NCBI GenBank assembly: GCA_018240465.1
Contig: JAFEFS010000071.1
Location: 23,544-87,543, forward strand
Source of the DNA: Pseudomonadota bacterium
GTDB taxonomy: Bacteria > Pseudomonadota > Gammaproteobacteria > Xanthomonadales > Rhodanobacteraceae
Length of the DNA: 64,000 nt
Direction: 5' to 3'
The notes beneath the pieces are model-generated. The model saw only the letters and a program-made list of their open reading frames with translations, ran no database searches and was not told where the DNA came from. A program made the position numbers and the translations under genes. Shown here one piece after another: positions 38,808-48,197 of the stretch (its first letter is position 1; every line of letters begins with the position of its first letter).

Positions 38808-38939
38808 ACATGGATTTCATGGATCAAGAACGATGAACACGGATAGAGGGAAAGGTAATTGCCGTCTTGTCCGCGTCGATACTTTTGATGATCCGCGTTT
38901 ATCCGTGTTATTGGCTCTAGTTGCCCATGGAATCCATGT
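38808..38939. repeat. Nested inverted repeat element between permeases 2 and 3
   Basis: Outer arms ACATGGATTTCATGG (38808-38822) and CCATGGAATCCATGT (38925-38939) pair with one mismatch. Inner arms AACACGGATA (38836-38845) and TATCCGTGTT (38900-38909) pair perfectly. The whole 132-base spacer is thus one nested palindrome, MITE-like in form. The permease 3 start codon begins at the next base. Confidence 0.65.
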
Positions 38940-41900
38940 ATGACGCTGGCGGAACTCAGCCTGAAACGGCCGGTCACCGCGATCATGGTCTTCGTCTCGA
39001 TGACCGTGATCGGCCTGATCGCGGCGTTCCGCCTGCCGCTCGAGGCGATGCCCGACGTCCAGTTTCCTTTCATGTTCGTCGACCTGCCGTACCCCGGTTC
39101 GACGCCGGGCGAGGTCGAGCGCACGATCACGCGACCGGTCGAAGACGCGTTGTCGACGCTGACCGGCATCAAGAACATGAATTCGAATTCGCCGCCGGAA
39201 GGCGCGCAGATCTTCATCGAGTTCAAATGGGGCCAGGACGCCGCGGTCAAGGCAGTCGAAGCGCGCGGCAAGATCGACGCGATCCGCGACCAGTTGCCCA
39301 GCGACCTGAAGCGCTACTCAGTGGAAAAATTCGGCACCGGCGATCACCCCGTACTCGGCATGTTGATCTCCTCCGAACGCAACCTGACCAACGCCTACGA
39401 CCTGCTCGACCACAAACTCAAGCGTCCGCTGGAACGCCTGCCCGGCGTAGCGCGCGTGCAGTTGCAGGGCGTCTCGCAGCGTGAAGTGCAGATCGAGATT
39501 TCAGCCGAGCGACTCGCCGCTGCCGGGATCAGCCTCGACGAGCTGTACAAGAAACTTTCGACCGCGAATTTTTCCGCCTCGGGTGGCCTGATCAAGGACG
39601 GCGATCTGCGCTATCACGTGCAGCCGGCCGGCGAGTGGCGCAGCATCGACGACATCCGCCTGCTCGCGATCAACGAGCGCGGCCTCAAGCTCAGCGACAT
39701 CGCCGACATCTCGTTCAAACCGGCGCGCGCGGACTACGAACTGCACCTCGATACGCGTCCGGCCGTGATCCTGCGCGTGTACAAGGAGCGCGCGGCCAAC
39801 CTCGTCGACGTTGGCCGCCGCGTCTGGGACGAGATCGACCGCATCAAGCAATCCGGCCAGATCGATGATCTGCAACTGGTCGCGTTCAACGACCAGGCCG
39901 CCGGTGTAACCGACAGTCTGAAGCAGCTCGGCAAGGCCGGGCTGGAAGGCACGTTGCTGTCAGTGCTCGTGCTGTTTTTCTTCCTGCGCGACTGGCCGTC
40001 GACACTGATGGTGTCGCTCGCGATCCCGATCTGCTTTGTCATCACCCTGGGCTGCATGCAGATGTTCGGCATCAGCCTCAACATCCTGTCGATGATGGGT
40101 CTGCTGCTCGCTGTCGGCATGCTCGTCGACAACGCCGTGGTCGTTGTCGAGAGCATCTACCAGTATCGTGAGCACCATCCGGACAAGCCGTGGTACTGCG
40201 CGGTGCAGGGTACGCAGATCGTCGGCATCGCGATCGCTGCGGGTACGCTTGCCAGCATCATCGTGTTCCTGCCGATGGTGCTGCGCGAGAAGAACGGCAT
40301 GAGCATCTTCCTGACCCAGGTCGCGGTGGCGATGGCGATCGCGCATCTGGCTTCGTGGCTGGTCGCGGTCAGCCTCGTGCCGATGCTGTCGGCGAAATTG
40401 CCGCCGCCGAAATTCATCGGCCGCAAGACCGTGATCACGACTGCGCAGGAGCGCTACGGCCGTTTCATCGAGAAGACGCTGGCGCATCGACGCTGGACCA
40501 TGCTCGGCCTGCTGGCGCTGCTGCTCGCGAGCTTCGTGCCGATCAGCCAGACCAAGGTCAACATGAATGGCGGCGGCCCGTCGAAGTGGATCTTCTTCCA
40601 GATGAATCTCAATGGTTTGTATCCATTGGCGCAGATGCGCACGAGCTACGCGACGCTGGAGAGCTGGCTCGAGCAGCATCGCGAGGAATTTCATCTGAAG
40701 AACGTCTATGTCTTCTACAACGAGCAGGGCGACAGCGAGATGGCGGCCTTCCTCGACGACGACGCGCCCGACAAGGCGCAGATCGTCGAAATGATCCGCA
40801 AGGGCATGCCCAAGGTGCCGATCGGCGAAGTCGTGGTCGGCTTCGAGGGCGGTGGCGGCAGCAGCAGCCAGCAGCCAAGCGTGGGCATCAATCTGACCGG
40901 CGACTCCGGCGCGCAGCTGCGCGAGCTGGCGAGCAACGTCATTCCGATCCTGAGCAGCCTGCCGAGCCTGCGTGACGTGCGCGCACAGCAGAACAGCAGC
41001 AACCGCGAAATCGCCGTGCACGTCGATGGACAGAAGGCCAAGGCGATGGGCTTCTCGGCAAGCGACATCGCGCAGTACATCGGCATCGCGCTGCGCGGCT
41101 TCCGTCTCAAGGACTACCACGGCGGCGAAGGCCAGGTGCCGGTCTGGCTGCGCTTTTCCGGTGGTGACACGCAGAGCCTGGACAATCTCTCGGACTACAT
41201 GCTGCGCCGTGCCGATGGCACCCAGGTGCCGCTGATGTCGATGATCGATGTCGACGCGCGAAACGCCGCCGCGACGATCCAGCGCCGCAACCGGCAGACC
41301 AGTTTCGCCATCGTCGCCAACTTCGTCGAAGGCAAGACTCCGGACGATGCACGACGAGACATCCAGGCCGCGATGGGCAAGATGGAACTGCCGCCAGGCT
41401 ACAAATGGAGCTTCGGTGAGAACTTCGATCGCGACGACGAAGCCGGCAGCACGATGCTGTTCAACACGCTGATCGCGCTCGTGCTCGTCTACGTCGTCAT
41501 GTGCGCGATGTTCGAGTCGCTGATCTACCCGGCGGCGATCCTGACCACGTTCGTATTCTCGATCTTCGGCGTGTTCTGGCTGTTCTGGATCACCGGCACG
41601 ACGTTTTCGATCATGGCCTCGATCGGCGTGCTGATCCTGATGGGCGTGGTCGTCAACAACGGCATCGTCATGATCGTGCACATCAACCAGTTGCGCCACG
41701 ACGGCATGGACCGGCGCCAAGCGCTGATCCAGGGTGCGCGCGACCGGCTGCGCCCGATCCTGATGACCATGGGCACGGCGATCCTGGGCATGCTGCCGCT
41801 GTGCCTGGGCGACGCGGCGATCGGCGGCGACGGCCCTCCGTACTATCCGATGGCGCGCGCGATCGCCGGCGGCCTGATCTTCTCGACCATCGTCAGCCTG

Positions 41901-41999
41901 CTTGTGCTGCCGACGATATATTCGCTGCTCGATGACGCGAGCCTGTGGGCCAAGCGCGTGCTGCGCGAGGTGCGTACGCGGCGCCAGCTCGCGACGTAG
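38940..41999 (+). CDS. RND efflux permease 3
   Basis: A 1019-residue RND permease and tandem paralogue of permease 2 (shared MTLAELSLKRPVTAIM start and most motifs). TM4 again has D397-N398 (GMLVDNAVVVVESIYQY), and TM10 has VVVNNGIVMIVHIN in place of the Lys. The start ATG follows a palindrome directly and has no visible ribosome-binding site, so translation may depend on the structure. Two paralogues plus one adaptor recall heteromeric pumps such as MdtBC, but a complex is not proved by sequence. No outer-membrane channel gene is in the window. Confidence 0.9.
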   Translation: MTLAELSLKRPVTAIMVFVSMTVIGLIAAFRLPLEAMPDVQFPFMFVDLPYPGSTPGEVERTITRPVEDALSTLTGIKNMNSNSPPEGAQIFIEFKWGQDAAVKAVEARGKIDAIRDQLPSDLKRYSVEKFGTGDHPVLGMLISSERNLTNAYDLLDHKLKRPLERLPGVARVQLQGVSQREVQIEISAERLAAAGISLDELYKKLSTANFSASGGLIKDGDLRYHVQPAGEWRSIDDIRLLAINERGLKLSDIADISFKPARADYELHLDTRPAVILRVYKERAANLVDVGRRVWDEIDRIKQSGQIDDLQLVAFNDQAAGVTDSLKQLGKAGLEGTLLSVLVLFFFLRDWPSTLMVSLAIPICFVITLGCMQMFGISLNILSMMGLLLAVGMLVDNAVVVVESIYQYREHHPDKPWYCAVQGTQIVGIAIAAGTLASIIVFLPMVLREKNGMSIFLTQVAVAMAIAHLASWLVAVSLVPMLSAKLPPPKFIGRKTVITTAQERYGRFIEKTLAHRRWTMLGLLALLLASFVPISQTKVNMNGGGPSKWIFFQMNLNGLYPLAQMRTSYATLESWLEQHREEFHLKNVYVFYNEQGDSEMAAFLDDDAPDKAQIVEMIRKGMPKVPIGEVVVGFEGGGGSSSQQPSVGINLTGDSGAQLRELASNVIPILSSLPSLRDVRAQQNSSNREIAVHVDGQKAKAMGFSASDIAQYIGIALRGFRLKDYHGGEGQVPVWLRFSGGDTQSLDNLSDYMLRRADGTQVPLMSMIDVDARNAAATIQRRNRQTSFAIVANFVEGKTPDDARRDIQAAMGKMELPPGYKWSFGENFDRDDEAGSTMLFNTLIALVLVYVVMCAMFESLIYPAAILTTFVFSIFGVFWLFWITGTTFSIMASIGVLILMGVVVNNGIVMIVHINQLRHDGMDRRQALIQGARDRLRPILMTMGTAILGMLPLCLGDAAIGGDGPPYYPMARAIAGGLIFSTIVSLLVLPTIYSLLDDASLWAKRVLREVRTRRQLAT

Positions 42000-42001
42000 T
42001 G

Positions 42002-42409
42002 TTATTTTTTCGGCAGCGTCGCGACGAAAGTGCGCGCGATGCCGACGCAGGCGCGGACGGCTCCGTCGGAAGCACCGGGAGGATCGAGGTAAGCGTAGCC
42101 CTCCATCGTCCGCCCGCGCATCACCATCGGCCGCGAGTTCGGCCAGGCCAGCACCTCGGGTTGACGGTCCTTGCCGCTGCGAACGAGCAGGCCGCGCCTG
42201 GATGCCGCAACGACGAGGTTGCCGTTGAGCATGAAGCCGATGCCGCCGAACATCTTCTTTTCGCCGAGACTGCCGGACTCGCCGAGAGCGGCACGCACGC
42301 GCACGGCGAGTTCCTCGGCGAATTTGTTCGCGCGGCCGCCTGCGGGTTGCGCCTTGCGAGGCGGCGTCGGCGACCGCTTCTTCGACGGTGTTTTCGTGCG
42401 TTGCTGCAT
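42002..42409 (-). CDS. TfoX N-terminal domain protein
   Basis: A 135-residue protein with the TfoX/Sxy N-terminal fold (KMFGGIGFMLNGNLVVAAS, PMVMRGRTMEGYAYL) after a basic, Pro-rich N-terminus. TfoX is a competence regulator in Haemophilus and Vibrio; single-domain relatives like this are widespread and of unknown role. The start MQQRTK at 42409 was chosen because upstream codons have no family sequence. It lies 56 bases downstream of the DUF349 gene and is probably the last gene of that transcript. Confidence 0.78.
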   Translation of the reverse strand: MQQRTKTPSKKRSPTPPRKAQPAGGRANKFAEELAVRVRAALGESGSLGEKKMFGGIGFMLNGNLVVAASRRGLLVRSGKDRQPEVLAWPNSRPMVMRGRTMEGYAYLDPPGASDGAVRACVGIARTFVATLPKK

Positions 42410-42465
42410 GGACTCGAGCCCCGTGGTACGAACGAACCACGAAGATACACCCGCTTCGACCGCGA

Positions 42466-44940
42466 TCAAGGCAGGGCTTCGATACCTGCCCGGGCCGAGC
42501 GCGCGAAACGGTCCTCGAGTTCGACCGCCTGCGGTGGCTGCATGAGCCAAGCGCGCATCAGTCGCGCAAGCTCGGACTCCGGCGTCGCCGCGCCGCGATC
42601 GCGCATGCGTGAGGCGAGGCGCTGGACCTGGAAGTTCATGCGCCGCTGGCGGTCTTCAGCCGGCGTTTCGAGGCCGGCGAAGAACTCGAATTCGACAAGC
42701 AGGTCGCGTGCCGGGTTTTCGTCTTGTCCTTCGGCAAACGGTGCCACTGACATCCTGGCCAAGCGCGCATCGAGTACTGCGCCGAATTCGGCCGGGGCGG
42801 GGTGCTCGTGCCAGGAGGCAGCGACAGCCTCCGCAGTCTGCGCGCCGGTTTCCACGGCGCGCAGCACGGTGTATTTCGCCAGCGCGTCGGTATAGCCCGC
42901 CAGACGCTTGCACCGCGCCGCGCCCCGCAAGCGCGACTCGAGCGCGTCGTGCGCTTTGCGGTAGCGCTGCTCGAGCGCACGATCGGACGAACCCAGCGCG
43001 TGCCAACGCGTGTCGATGTCGCGCAGTTGTGCTTTCGCCTCGTGGGTATCGTCGTCGCGCAAAGCTTCGAGTTCGGCGAGCAGGTTCTGCGCTTGTGCGC
43101 GTATCGCCGTCGATTGCTCGTCGCGTTGCTTGCGCGCCACGTCGAGCTGGCCGAAAGCGGCATCGACCGCCGTACGGAATTCTTTCCAAAGGCGCTGGTC
43201 GCTGCCGCGGCGGCCGTGGCCGAGTGCGGTCCACTGCGTCTGCAATTCGCGTGCATCGCGCGCAACCGCGCGGCCGTCGCTCTGCTGCCGCAAGGCCGTG
43301 GCGCGTGTGATCAAGCGCCGCTTGGCCGCTTCGACTTCGTCTGCGTGCGCATCTAGGCGCGGCGCGAGTTGATCGATCGCCGCCTTGATCTGCCTGGCCA
43401 GCGTGGTGCGCGTGCGCGGATCGACACCGTCGAGCGAACGCAGTGCGTCGCCGAGTTTCTGGCGCAGTTGGCCCGCTGCTTTCCAGTCGATGATCTCCTC
43501 CGGCAACGCGGCGGCTTCCTGCAGCAGCTTGCCGATCTCGCCGGCATGCGACTTGCGCACTTCGTCGCGCTTGTCGAAGTAAGTCTTCGCGGGTTTCAGC
43601 GCGCGATGACAGAGGGAATGGAAGCGTCGTGTCAAACTCGACTCGATGCCGCCGGAAATACCCTCGGCCGCATCGAGTCGCTGCCATTCTTCGCGAGCTT
43701 CCCGCAGGCGCAACGCAAGTGCGTCGGGATGCAAGCCGGACTGCGCAAGCTTGTCGACGTCCTCGCAGAGCATTTCTCGCCGCCGGCGGTTGGCCCAAGC
43801 CTGCTGCTGCTTGAGCTCGCTGTAGTGCGCGTGCAGCGGTGCAAGCCTGGCTTCGAGTGCGGCGGGCAATGGCACGACCATCGCGCCAAGGTTGAGCAGT
43901 CGATCGTGCAGCGCGTGCGCGGCCGATACCGTACCCGCATCGAGCATCGCTGCGTAGCGCGGCAAAGCCTGCTCCATTTCGTGCAGATGCGCGCGGCGCA
44001 GTTCGCGCTCGCGTTGCGCCTCGCTGGCCGCACTCGCAAGTGCGGCGTCGAAACGCGCCTGTGATGCGAACATTTCGACACCGGGCATCGCAGGTGCGGC
44101 AGCTTGCGCCTCGGGCTGGGTTTCCTCGACGTCTGGCGCAACCACGCGGGCGGGCGAATTCCGCACGTTGATCTTCGTCTGTCGCACGAGTGCGTCGGCG
44201 CCGCAATAGCGCGCGAGCAGATCGGTCGGCACCGCGTTACCCAGTGCCCCCCAATCGCGCACGATCGCCTCGTAGACCACGTCGTCAGCGGCGGGTGCCC
44301 GCACCAATGCCTCCATGCGTTCGCACAACGCGCGTGCCTTTTGCGCGACGGCAGCCGCATCGCCGCTGCCGATGCGCCGCGCTTCGACCAACTCGCGCGC
44401 GCGTCGGCTGACGGTTTTGTCGGTCTTGCGCGCACGCTCCGCGATGCGATCCAGCGCGGCGGTGTCAACGACGCGCTCGAGTGCTGCGAGGCGGATCGCG
44501 GCATCGGGATCGGCGATCGCGCGCTCGGCGATGAGGGCAGGGCGCGTCACCCGCGCGAGCGCGTCGGCGCGCAGCTCTCGATCGGCAGCACGGGTGGCGA
44601 CGCGTTCGAGTTCGTCCGCGCTCAGCGTCTCGAGTTCGGCGATGCGTCGCGACAGCGCCGGCACGCGCGAGTCGCTCGCGCACAGCAGGAAAAGATAGGC
44701 CTCGCGCGAGATGCGGCGGACGGCTGCGTCTGCGTCGCCAGTCGAACGTTCGCGCCAGGCTTCGTAATCATCAAGGCGCTTGAGTGCGGCCAGGCGCACA
44801 CCGGCATCGGCATCGGTGCGCACGATCCGGGGCAGAGAGGCAATCAGTTCCGCGTCGTCGGCGGAAGCGACGGCGACGCGCCGCACCTCGGCGTTCTTGT
44901 CCTGCCACTTCGGTTTGAACAGCAGACGTGCGAGATTCAT
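42466..44940 (-). CDS. DUF349 domain protein
   Basis: An 824-residue, Ala/Arg-rich, almost entirely helical cytosolic protein of unknown function. The N-terminal third resembles HEAT-like repeats (EVRRVAVASADDAELIASLP, DAGVRLAALKRLDDYEAW, DAAIRLAALERVVD). The remainder contains several DUF349 units with the W-x-x-L signature (LQTQWTALGHGRRGSDQRLW, DIDTRWHALGSSDRALEQRY). Its start overlaps the TraB gene stop by four bases. No catalytic motif is seen. I give no function. Confidence 0.8.
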   Translation of the reverse strand: MNLARLLFKPKWQDKNAEVRRVAVASADDAELIASLPRIVRTDADAGVRLAALKRLDDYEAWRERSTGDADAAVRRISREAYLFLLCASDSRVPALSRRIAELETLSADELERVATRAADRELRADALARVTRPALIAERAIADPDAAIRLAALERVVDTAALDRIAERARKTDKTVSRRARELVEARRIGSGDAAAVAQKARALCERMEALVRAPAADDVVYEAIVRDWGALGNAVPTDLLARYCGADALVRQTKINVRNSPARVVAPDVEETQPEAQAAAPAMPGVEMFASQARFDAALASAASEAQRERELRRAHLHEMEQALPRYAAMLDAGTVSAAHALHDRLLNLGAMVVPLPAALEARLAPLHAHYSELKQQQAWANRRRREMLCEDVDKLAQSGLHPDALALRLREAREEWQRLDAAEGISGGIESSLTRRFHSLCHRALKPAKTYFDKRDEVRKSHAGEIGKLLQEAAALPEEIIDWKAAGQLRQKLGDALRSLDGVDPRTRTTLARQIKAAIDQLAPRLDAHADEVEAAKRRLITRATALRQQSDGRAVARDARELQTQWTALGHGRRGSDQRLWKEFRTAVDAAFGQLDVARKQRDEQSTAIRAQAQNLLAELEALRDDDTHEAKAQLRDIDTRWHALGSSDRALEQRYRKAHDALESRLRGAARCKRLAGYTDALAKYTVLRAVETGAQTAEAVAASWHEHPAPAEFGAVLDARLARMSVAPFAEGQDENPARDLLVEFEFFAGLETPAEDRQRRMNFQVQRLASRMRDRGAATPESELARLMRAWLMQPPQAVELEDRFARSARAGIEALP

Positions 44941-46166
44941 AGCAGCTTGCTCAGGATGCGGATGCCGGCGAGATATTCACCGAGGATCATGCCGAAATTG
45001 CTCAGCAGGAAGACGAGCAGGGTGCGCGAGACGCGGTTCTTCCACCAGCCGCGCCAGTCGATCACGTCGTCGCGCAGCGATTCGAAATCGGCGACACGTG
45101 GCCGGCGCAGCGACATCTCGACGGCCGCCGCGACCGCGCCAACCGGCACGAACGGACGGAACGGTTTCAACGGCCCGACCACGAACGCGGTCAGCGCGCT
45201 GAGGATATGGCCGCCGCCGAGCAGCGCACCGAGCGCGGCGAAGCCGCCGGTGAACAGCACCCAGACCTTGATCGCCTCGACCCCGAAATGCGCGCCGCGC
45301 GTGAACGTGTAGGCGATCGCGGCGACGATGACGGCGAGTACGCCGAAACCGATCCAGCGGGGCCACGGCGAGGCCGGCGGCAGCATGTTGAGCGATTCCG
45401 TGCACCGGGTCGGGTCGTCCTGCTGCGTTTGGATCGCATCCGTCATGCCGGCAAGATGCCCCGCGCCGATCACCACCAGCACCCGCTTTACCATCGTGCC
45501 GAGCGCCTGCGCTTTCGCGCTTTCCTCGCGCAGTCGCGCCGACATGAAGCCGTCGCGCTCGGCGATCAGGCTGCGGAACAGTGGCTCGGATTGTTCGGCG
45601 AACTCACTGAATGCACTTTGCAGCATGTCGCCCTGCTTGAGCTTCTCGATATCTTCCTCGGCGACATCGCCGCGTTCGAACAGGCTGGCCACGAGCCCGC
45701 CGAGCAGGCCGAAGCGCGCGAGAAAACCGACGCTGCGATAGGCGCGCTTCAGTGTCGTCGCGACTTCGCGATCTATGAGCCAGACCGGCTTGTGCTGAGC
45801 CTCGGCGAGTTCCGCCGCGGTCTTCATCTCCGCACCGGGTTCGATGCCGAACTGTTCCGCAAGTCGGCGCTGATACGCCGATAGCGCCAGATTCGCCGCA
45901 ACCATGCCGGCCTTGCCCTGACGGATGATCTGCAGCAGGTCGAGGTTGCGCCATGCCTCGCGGTCGCGCAACGCACGATAGCGCGTGTCGCACAGTTCGA
46001 CCGCGATTGCGTCGAAATCCTGCGATCCGATCAACTCGCGCACCGCCTCGACCGAGGCGCGCGACACATGCGCCGTGCCGAGCAGGGTGTATTCGACGCC
46101 ATCGCGGGTGATGCGCGCAAGCGGCTGGTCGGTGACGGGGGAGGTGGGGAGGGGCGGATCGCTCAT
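44937..46166 (-). CDS. TraB/PrgY family membrane protein
   Basis: A 409-residue protein. The soluble N-terminal TraB domain (about 1-250) has GTAHVSRASVEAV, a conserved ELCDTRYRAL and GAGHLAGM, the Glu and His residues of the proposed metalloprotease-like (Tiki/TraB) fold. The C-terminal part has several membrane segments (about 290-380). PrgY limits pheromone activity in Enterococcus; the role in Proteobacteria is unknown. The start MSDPP at 46166 was preferred over one seven codons earlier. It overlaps the DUF349 gene (ATGA), suggesting co-translation. Confidence 0.82.
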   Translation of the reverse strand: MSDPPLPTSPVTDQPLARITRDGVEYTLLGTAHVSRASVEAVRELIGSQDFDAIAVELCDTRYRALRDREAWRNLDLLQIIRQGKAGMVAANLALSAYQRRLAEQFGIEPGAEMKTAAELAEAQHKPVWLIDREVATTLKRAYRSVGFLARFGLLGGLVASLFERGDVAEEDIEKLKQGDMLQSAFSEFAEQSEPLFRSLIAERDGFMSARLREESAKAQALGTMVKRVLVVIGAGHLAGMTDAIQTQQDDPTRCTESLNMLPPASPWPRWIGFGVLAVIVAAIAYTFTRGAHFGVEAIKVWVLFTGGFAALGALLGGGHILSALTAFVVGPLKPFRPFVPVGAVAAAVEMSLRRPRVADFESLRDDVIDWRGWWKNRVSRTLLVFLLSNFGMILGEYLAGIRILSKLL

Positions 46167-46180
46167 TCGATTTTCTTTAG

Positions 46181-46266
46181 CCGTCATTCCAGCACAGGCT
46201 GGATTCCGGTTTTTGTTTTTTGTGTCGGAAGTAGCAGCTGGATTCCAGCCTGCGCCGGAATGACGA
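46181..46266. repeat. Pair of REP-like palindromes
   Basis: ATTCCAGCACAGGCTGGAAT-like and ATTCCAGCCTGCGCCGGAAT-like units face each other (CGTCATTCC at the left, GGAATGACG at the right). They separate aguB from the TraB gene on the minus strand and may form one larger hairpin. Confidence 0.65.
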
Positions 46267-46281
46267 GCGCGTAGGTGGTTG

Positions 46282-47166
46282 TCAGTCGCGAAAACGCTTC
46301 AGCAAATCGCCATAGGCGTCGATGCGCCGGTCGCGCAGAAACGGCCAGATACGGCGCACGTTCTCGCTGCGCTGCATGTCGATGTCGACGACCAGCAGTT
46401 CGCGCTTGTCGGTAGCGGCCTGGGCGAGGAATTCACCTTGCGGGCCGGCGACAAAGCTCGATCCCCAGAACTGGATTCCGCGCGCACCGTCGGGCGCGGG
46501 CTCGAAGCCCGTGCGGTTACAGGCCAGCAGTGGCAGGCCATTGGCAACGGCGTGGCCGCGCTGCACGGTGATCCAGGCGTCGCGCTGGCGCGCCTTTTCC
46601 GCGGCGTCATCCCCCGGGTCCCAGCCGATCGCCGTCGGGTAGAGCAACAGGTCGGCGCCGGCCAGTGCCATCAGGCGCGCGCCTTCCGGGTACCACTGAT
46701 CCCAGCACACGAGCAGGCCGAGCTTGCCGACCGACGTTTCGATCGGTTCGAATCCGAGGTCGCCCGGTGTGAAGTAGAACTTCTCGTAGAAGGCGGGATC
46801 GTCCGGAATGTGCATCTTGCGGTACTTCCCGCCAATGTCCCTGGCTGCATCGAAGACGACGGCGGTGTTGTGATAAAGCCCGACCGCGCGGCGCTCGAAC
46901 AGCGAGGCGACGACCACGAGCTTGAGTTCGGCGGCGAGTGCGCCGAGGCGTTGCGTGCTCGGCCCGGGAATCGGTTCCGCGCGATCGAACTCGGCAACAT
47001 CCTCGTGCTGACAGAAGTACGCACCATTGTGCAGTTCCTGCAACAACACGAGCCCTGCTTTGGCCGCGGCCGCTTCGCGCAAGCCTGCCTCGATGGCGTC
47101 GAGATTGGCCTCGCGGCTGCCACGATCGGTCTCCTGCAACAGCGCGACACGCAATGTCTTGCTCAC
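46282..47166 (-). CDS. aguB: N-carbamoylputrescine amidase
   Basis: Hydrolyses N-carbamoylputrescine to putrescine, CO2 and ammonia, the last step of putrescine synthesis from agmatine. The 294-residue nitrilase-family protein has the Glu-Lys-Cys triad in QELHNG, YRKMHIPDD and LVCWDQWYPE, and the typical GWDPGDD and NRTGFE motifs. Start GTG at 47166 overlaps the aguA stop (GTGA). Longer upstream frame sequence is antisense-like shadow of aguA and was rejected. Confidence 0.93.
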   Translation of the reverse strand: MSKTLRVALLQETDRGSREANLDAIEAGLREAAAAKAGLVLLQELHNGAYFCQHEDVAEFDRAEPIPGPSTQRLGALAAELKLVVVASLFERRAVGLYHNTAVVFDAARDIGGKYRKMHIPDDPAFYEKFYFTPGDLGFEPIETSVGKLGLLVCWDQWYPEGARLMALAGADLLLYPTAIGWDPGDDAAEKARQRDAWITVQRGHAVANGLPLLACNRTGFEPAPDGARGIQFWGSSFVAGPQGEFLAQAATDKRELLVVDIDMQRSENVRRIWPFLRDRRIDAYGDLLKRFRD

Positions 47167-48197
47167 GTCAATGCTCCTTGCGGCAACTGCATGGTCATGC
47201 AGTGCAGGCTGCCGTTCTGCCAGATCAGCGCGCGGCAGGGGATGGGAATGATCTCCCGCCCCGGGTGCGCATCGCCGATGATGCGAGCCGCTTCGGCATC
47301 CGCGGGATCGTCGTAGGCTGGCACCAGCACGGCATCGTTGATGATCAGATAGTTCGCATACGAGGCTGCCAGGCGACGGCCGCCGTCGAGGATGGGCTTG
47401 GCCCAGGGCAGGGCATGCAGGCGGTATGGCCTGCCCTCCGGCGTGCGCAGCGCGGCAAGCTCTTCGCGCATGCGCGCAAGCTCGCCGTGATGGGTGTCGG
47501 TCGGATCGTCGCAGGCCTGGAACACGATCGCCTCGTCCGGCGCGAAACGCGCCAGCGTGTCGATGTGCGCGTCGGTGTCGTCGCCCTGCAGGTAGCCGTG
47601 TTCGAGCCAGAGTACGCGCTGCGCGGCGAGCTTGTCGCGCAACAACTGCGCCATCTCCTCGCGACTCTGTTCGGGATGCCGTTGATGCAGGCAGCGCCAG
47701 GTTGTCAGGATCGTGCCGTTGCCATCGGATTCGATCGCGCCCCCCTCGAGCGCCCAATCCACACGCACATGCTCGACCGGCGCGAACACGCCGCGAACGA
47801 CAAGGTTGCCGACCAGCGCGTCGTCGCGACTCGCGCCGAACTTGCCGCCCCAGCCGGTGAAGCGGAAGTCGGTCAGACGCAGGCGCTTGCCGTCGACGAG
47901 CGTGATCGGTCCGGAATCGCGCAACCAGGTATCGTCGTACTCGACGGCAACGAGTCGGATGCTCGCCTCTTGCGCCCCGGCGCGACGCAACGCCTGTTCG
48001 GCGCGCGCGCGTACCGCAGCGTCGGCGACGCACAGCACCACGTGTTCGCGACGGGAGATCGCGGAAATCAAGGCGGCACAAGTGGCTTCGACCTGGTCAA
48101 GCCGCGGCGCCCAATCGGTTTCGGCATGTGGCCAGGCGAGCAGGACGCCGTGCTGCGCCTCCCATTCCGCGGGGAGGCGGAAGCTGGACGCCGTCAT
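47163..48197 (-). CDS. aguA: Agmatine deiminase
   Basis: Converts agmatine to N-carbamoylputrescine and ammonia. The 344-residue pentein-fold enzyme has RLPAEWEAQHGVLLAWPH at its start, DDTWLRDSGP, EGGAIESDGNGT and the catalytic Cys in QNGSLHCMTMQ. It overlaps both neighbours by four bases: aguB downstream and the small secreted protein upstream. aguA and aguB together make a complete agmatine-to-putrescine route. The arginine decarboxylase that makes agmatine is not in the window. Confidence 0.94.
   Translation of the reverse strand: MTASSFRLPAEWEAQHGVLLAWPHAETDWAPRLDQVEATCAALISAISRREHVVLCVADAAVRARAEQALRRAGAQEASIRLVAVEYDDTWLRDSGPITLVDGKRLRLTDFRFTGWGGKFGASRDDALVGNLVVRGVFAPVEHVRVDWALEGGAIESDGNGTILTTWRCLHQRHPEQSREEMAQLLRDKLAAQRVLWLEHGYLQGDDTDAHIDTLARFAPDEAIVFQACDDPTDTHHGELARMREELAALRTPEGRPYRLHALPWAKPILDGGRRLAASYANYLIINDAVLVPAYDDPADAEAARIIGDAHPGREIIPIPCRALIWQNGSLHCMTMQLPQGALT

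Noticed and set aside
39960..42440. An 826-codon minus-strand frame opposite RND permease 3
   Set aside because: It is rich in His, Arg and Asp in patterns expected from antisense of GC-rich coding DNA. The plus frame is a complete permease.
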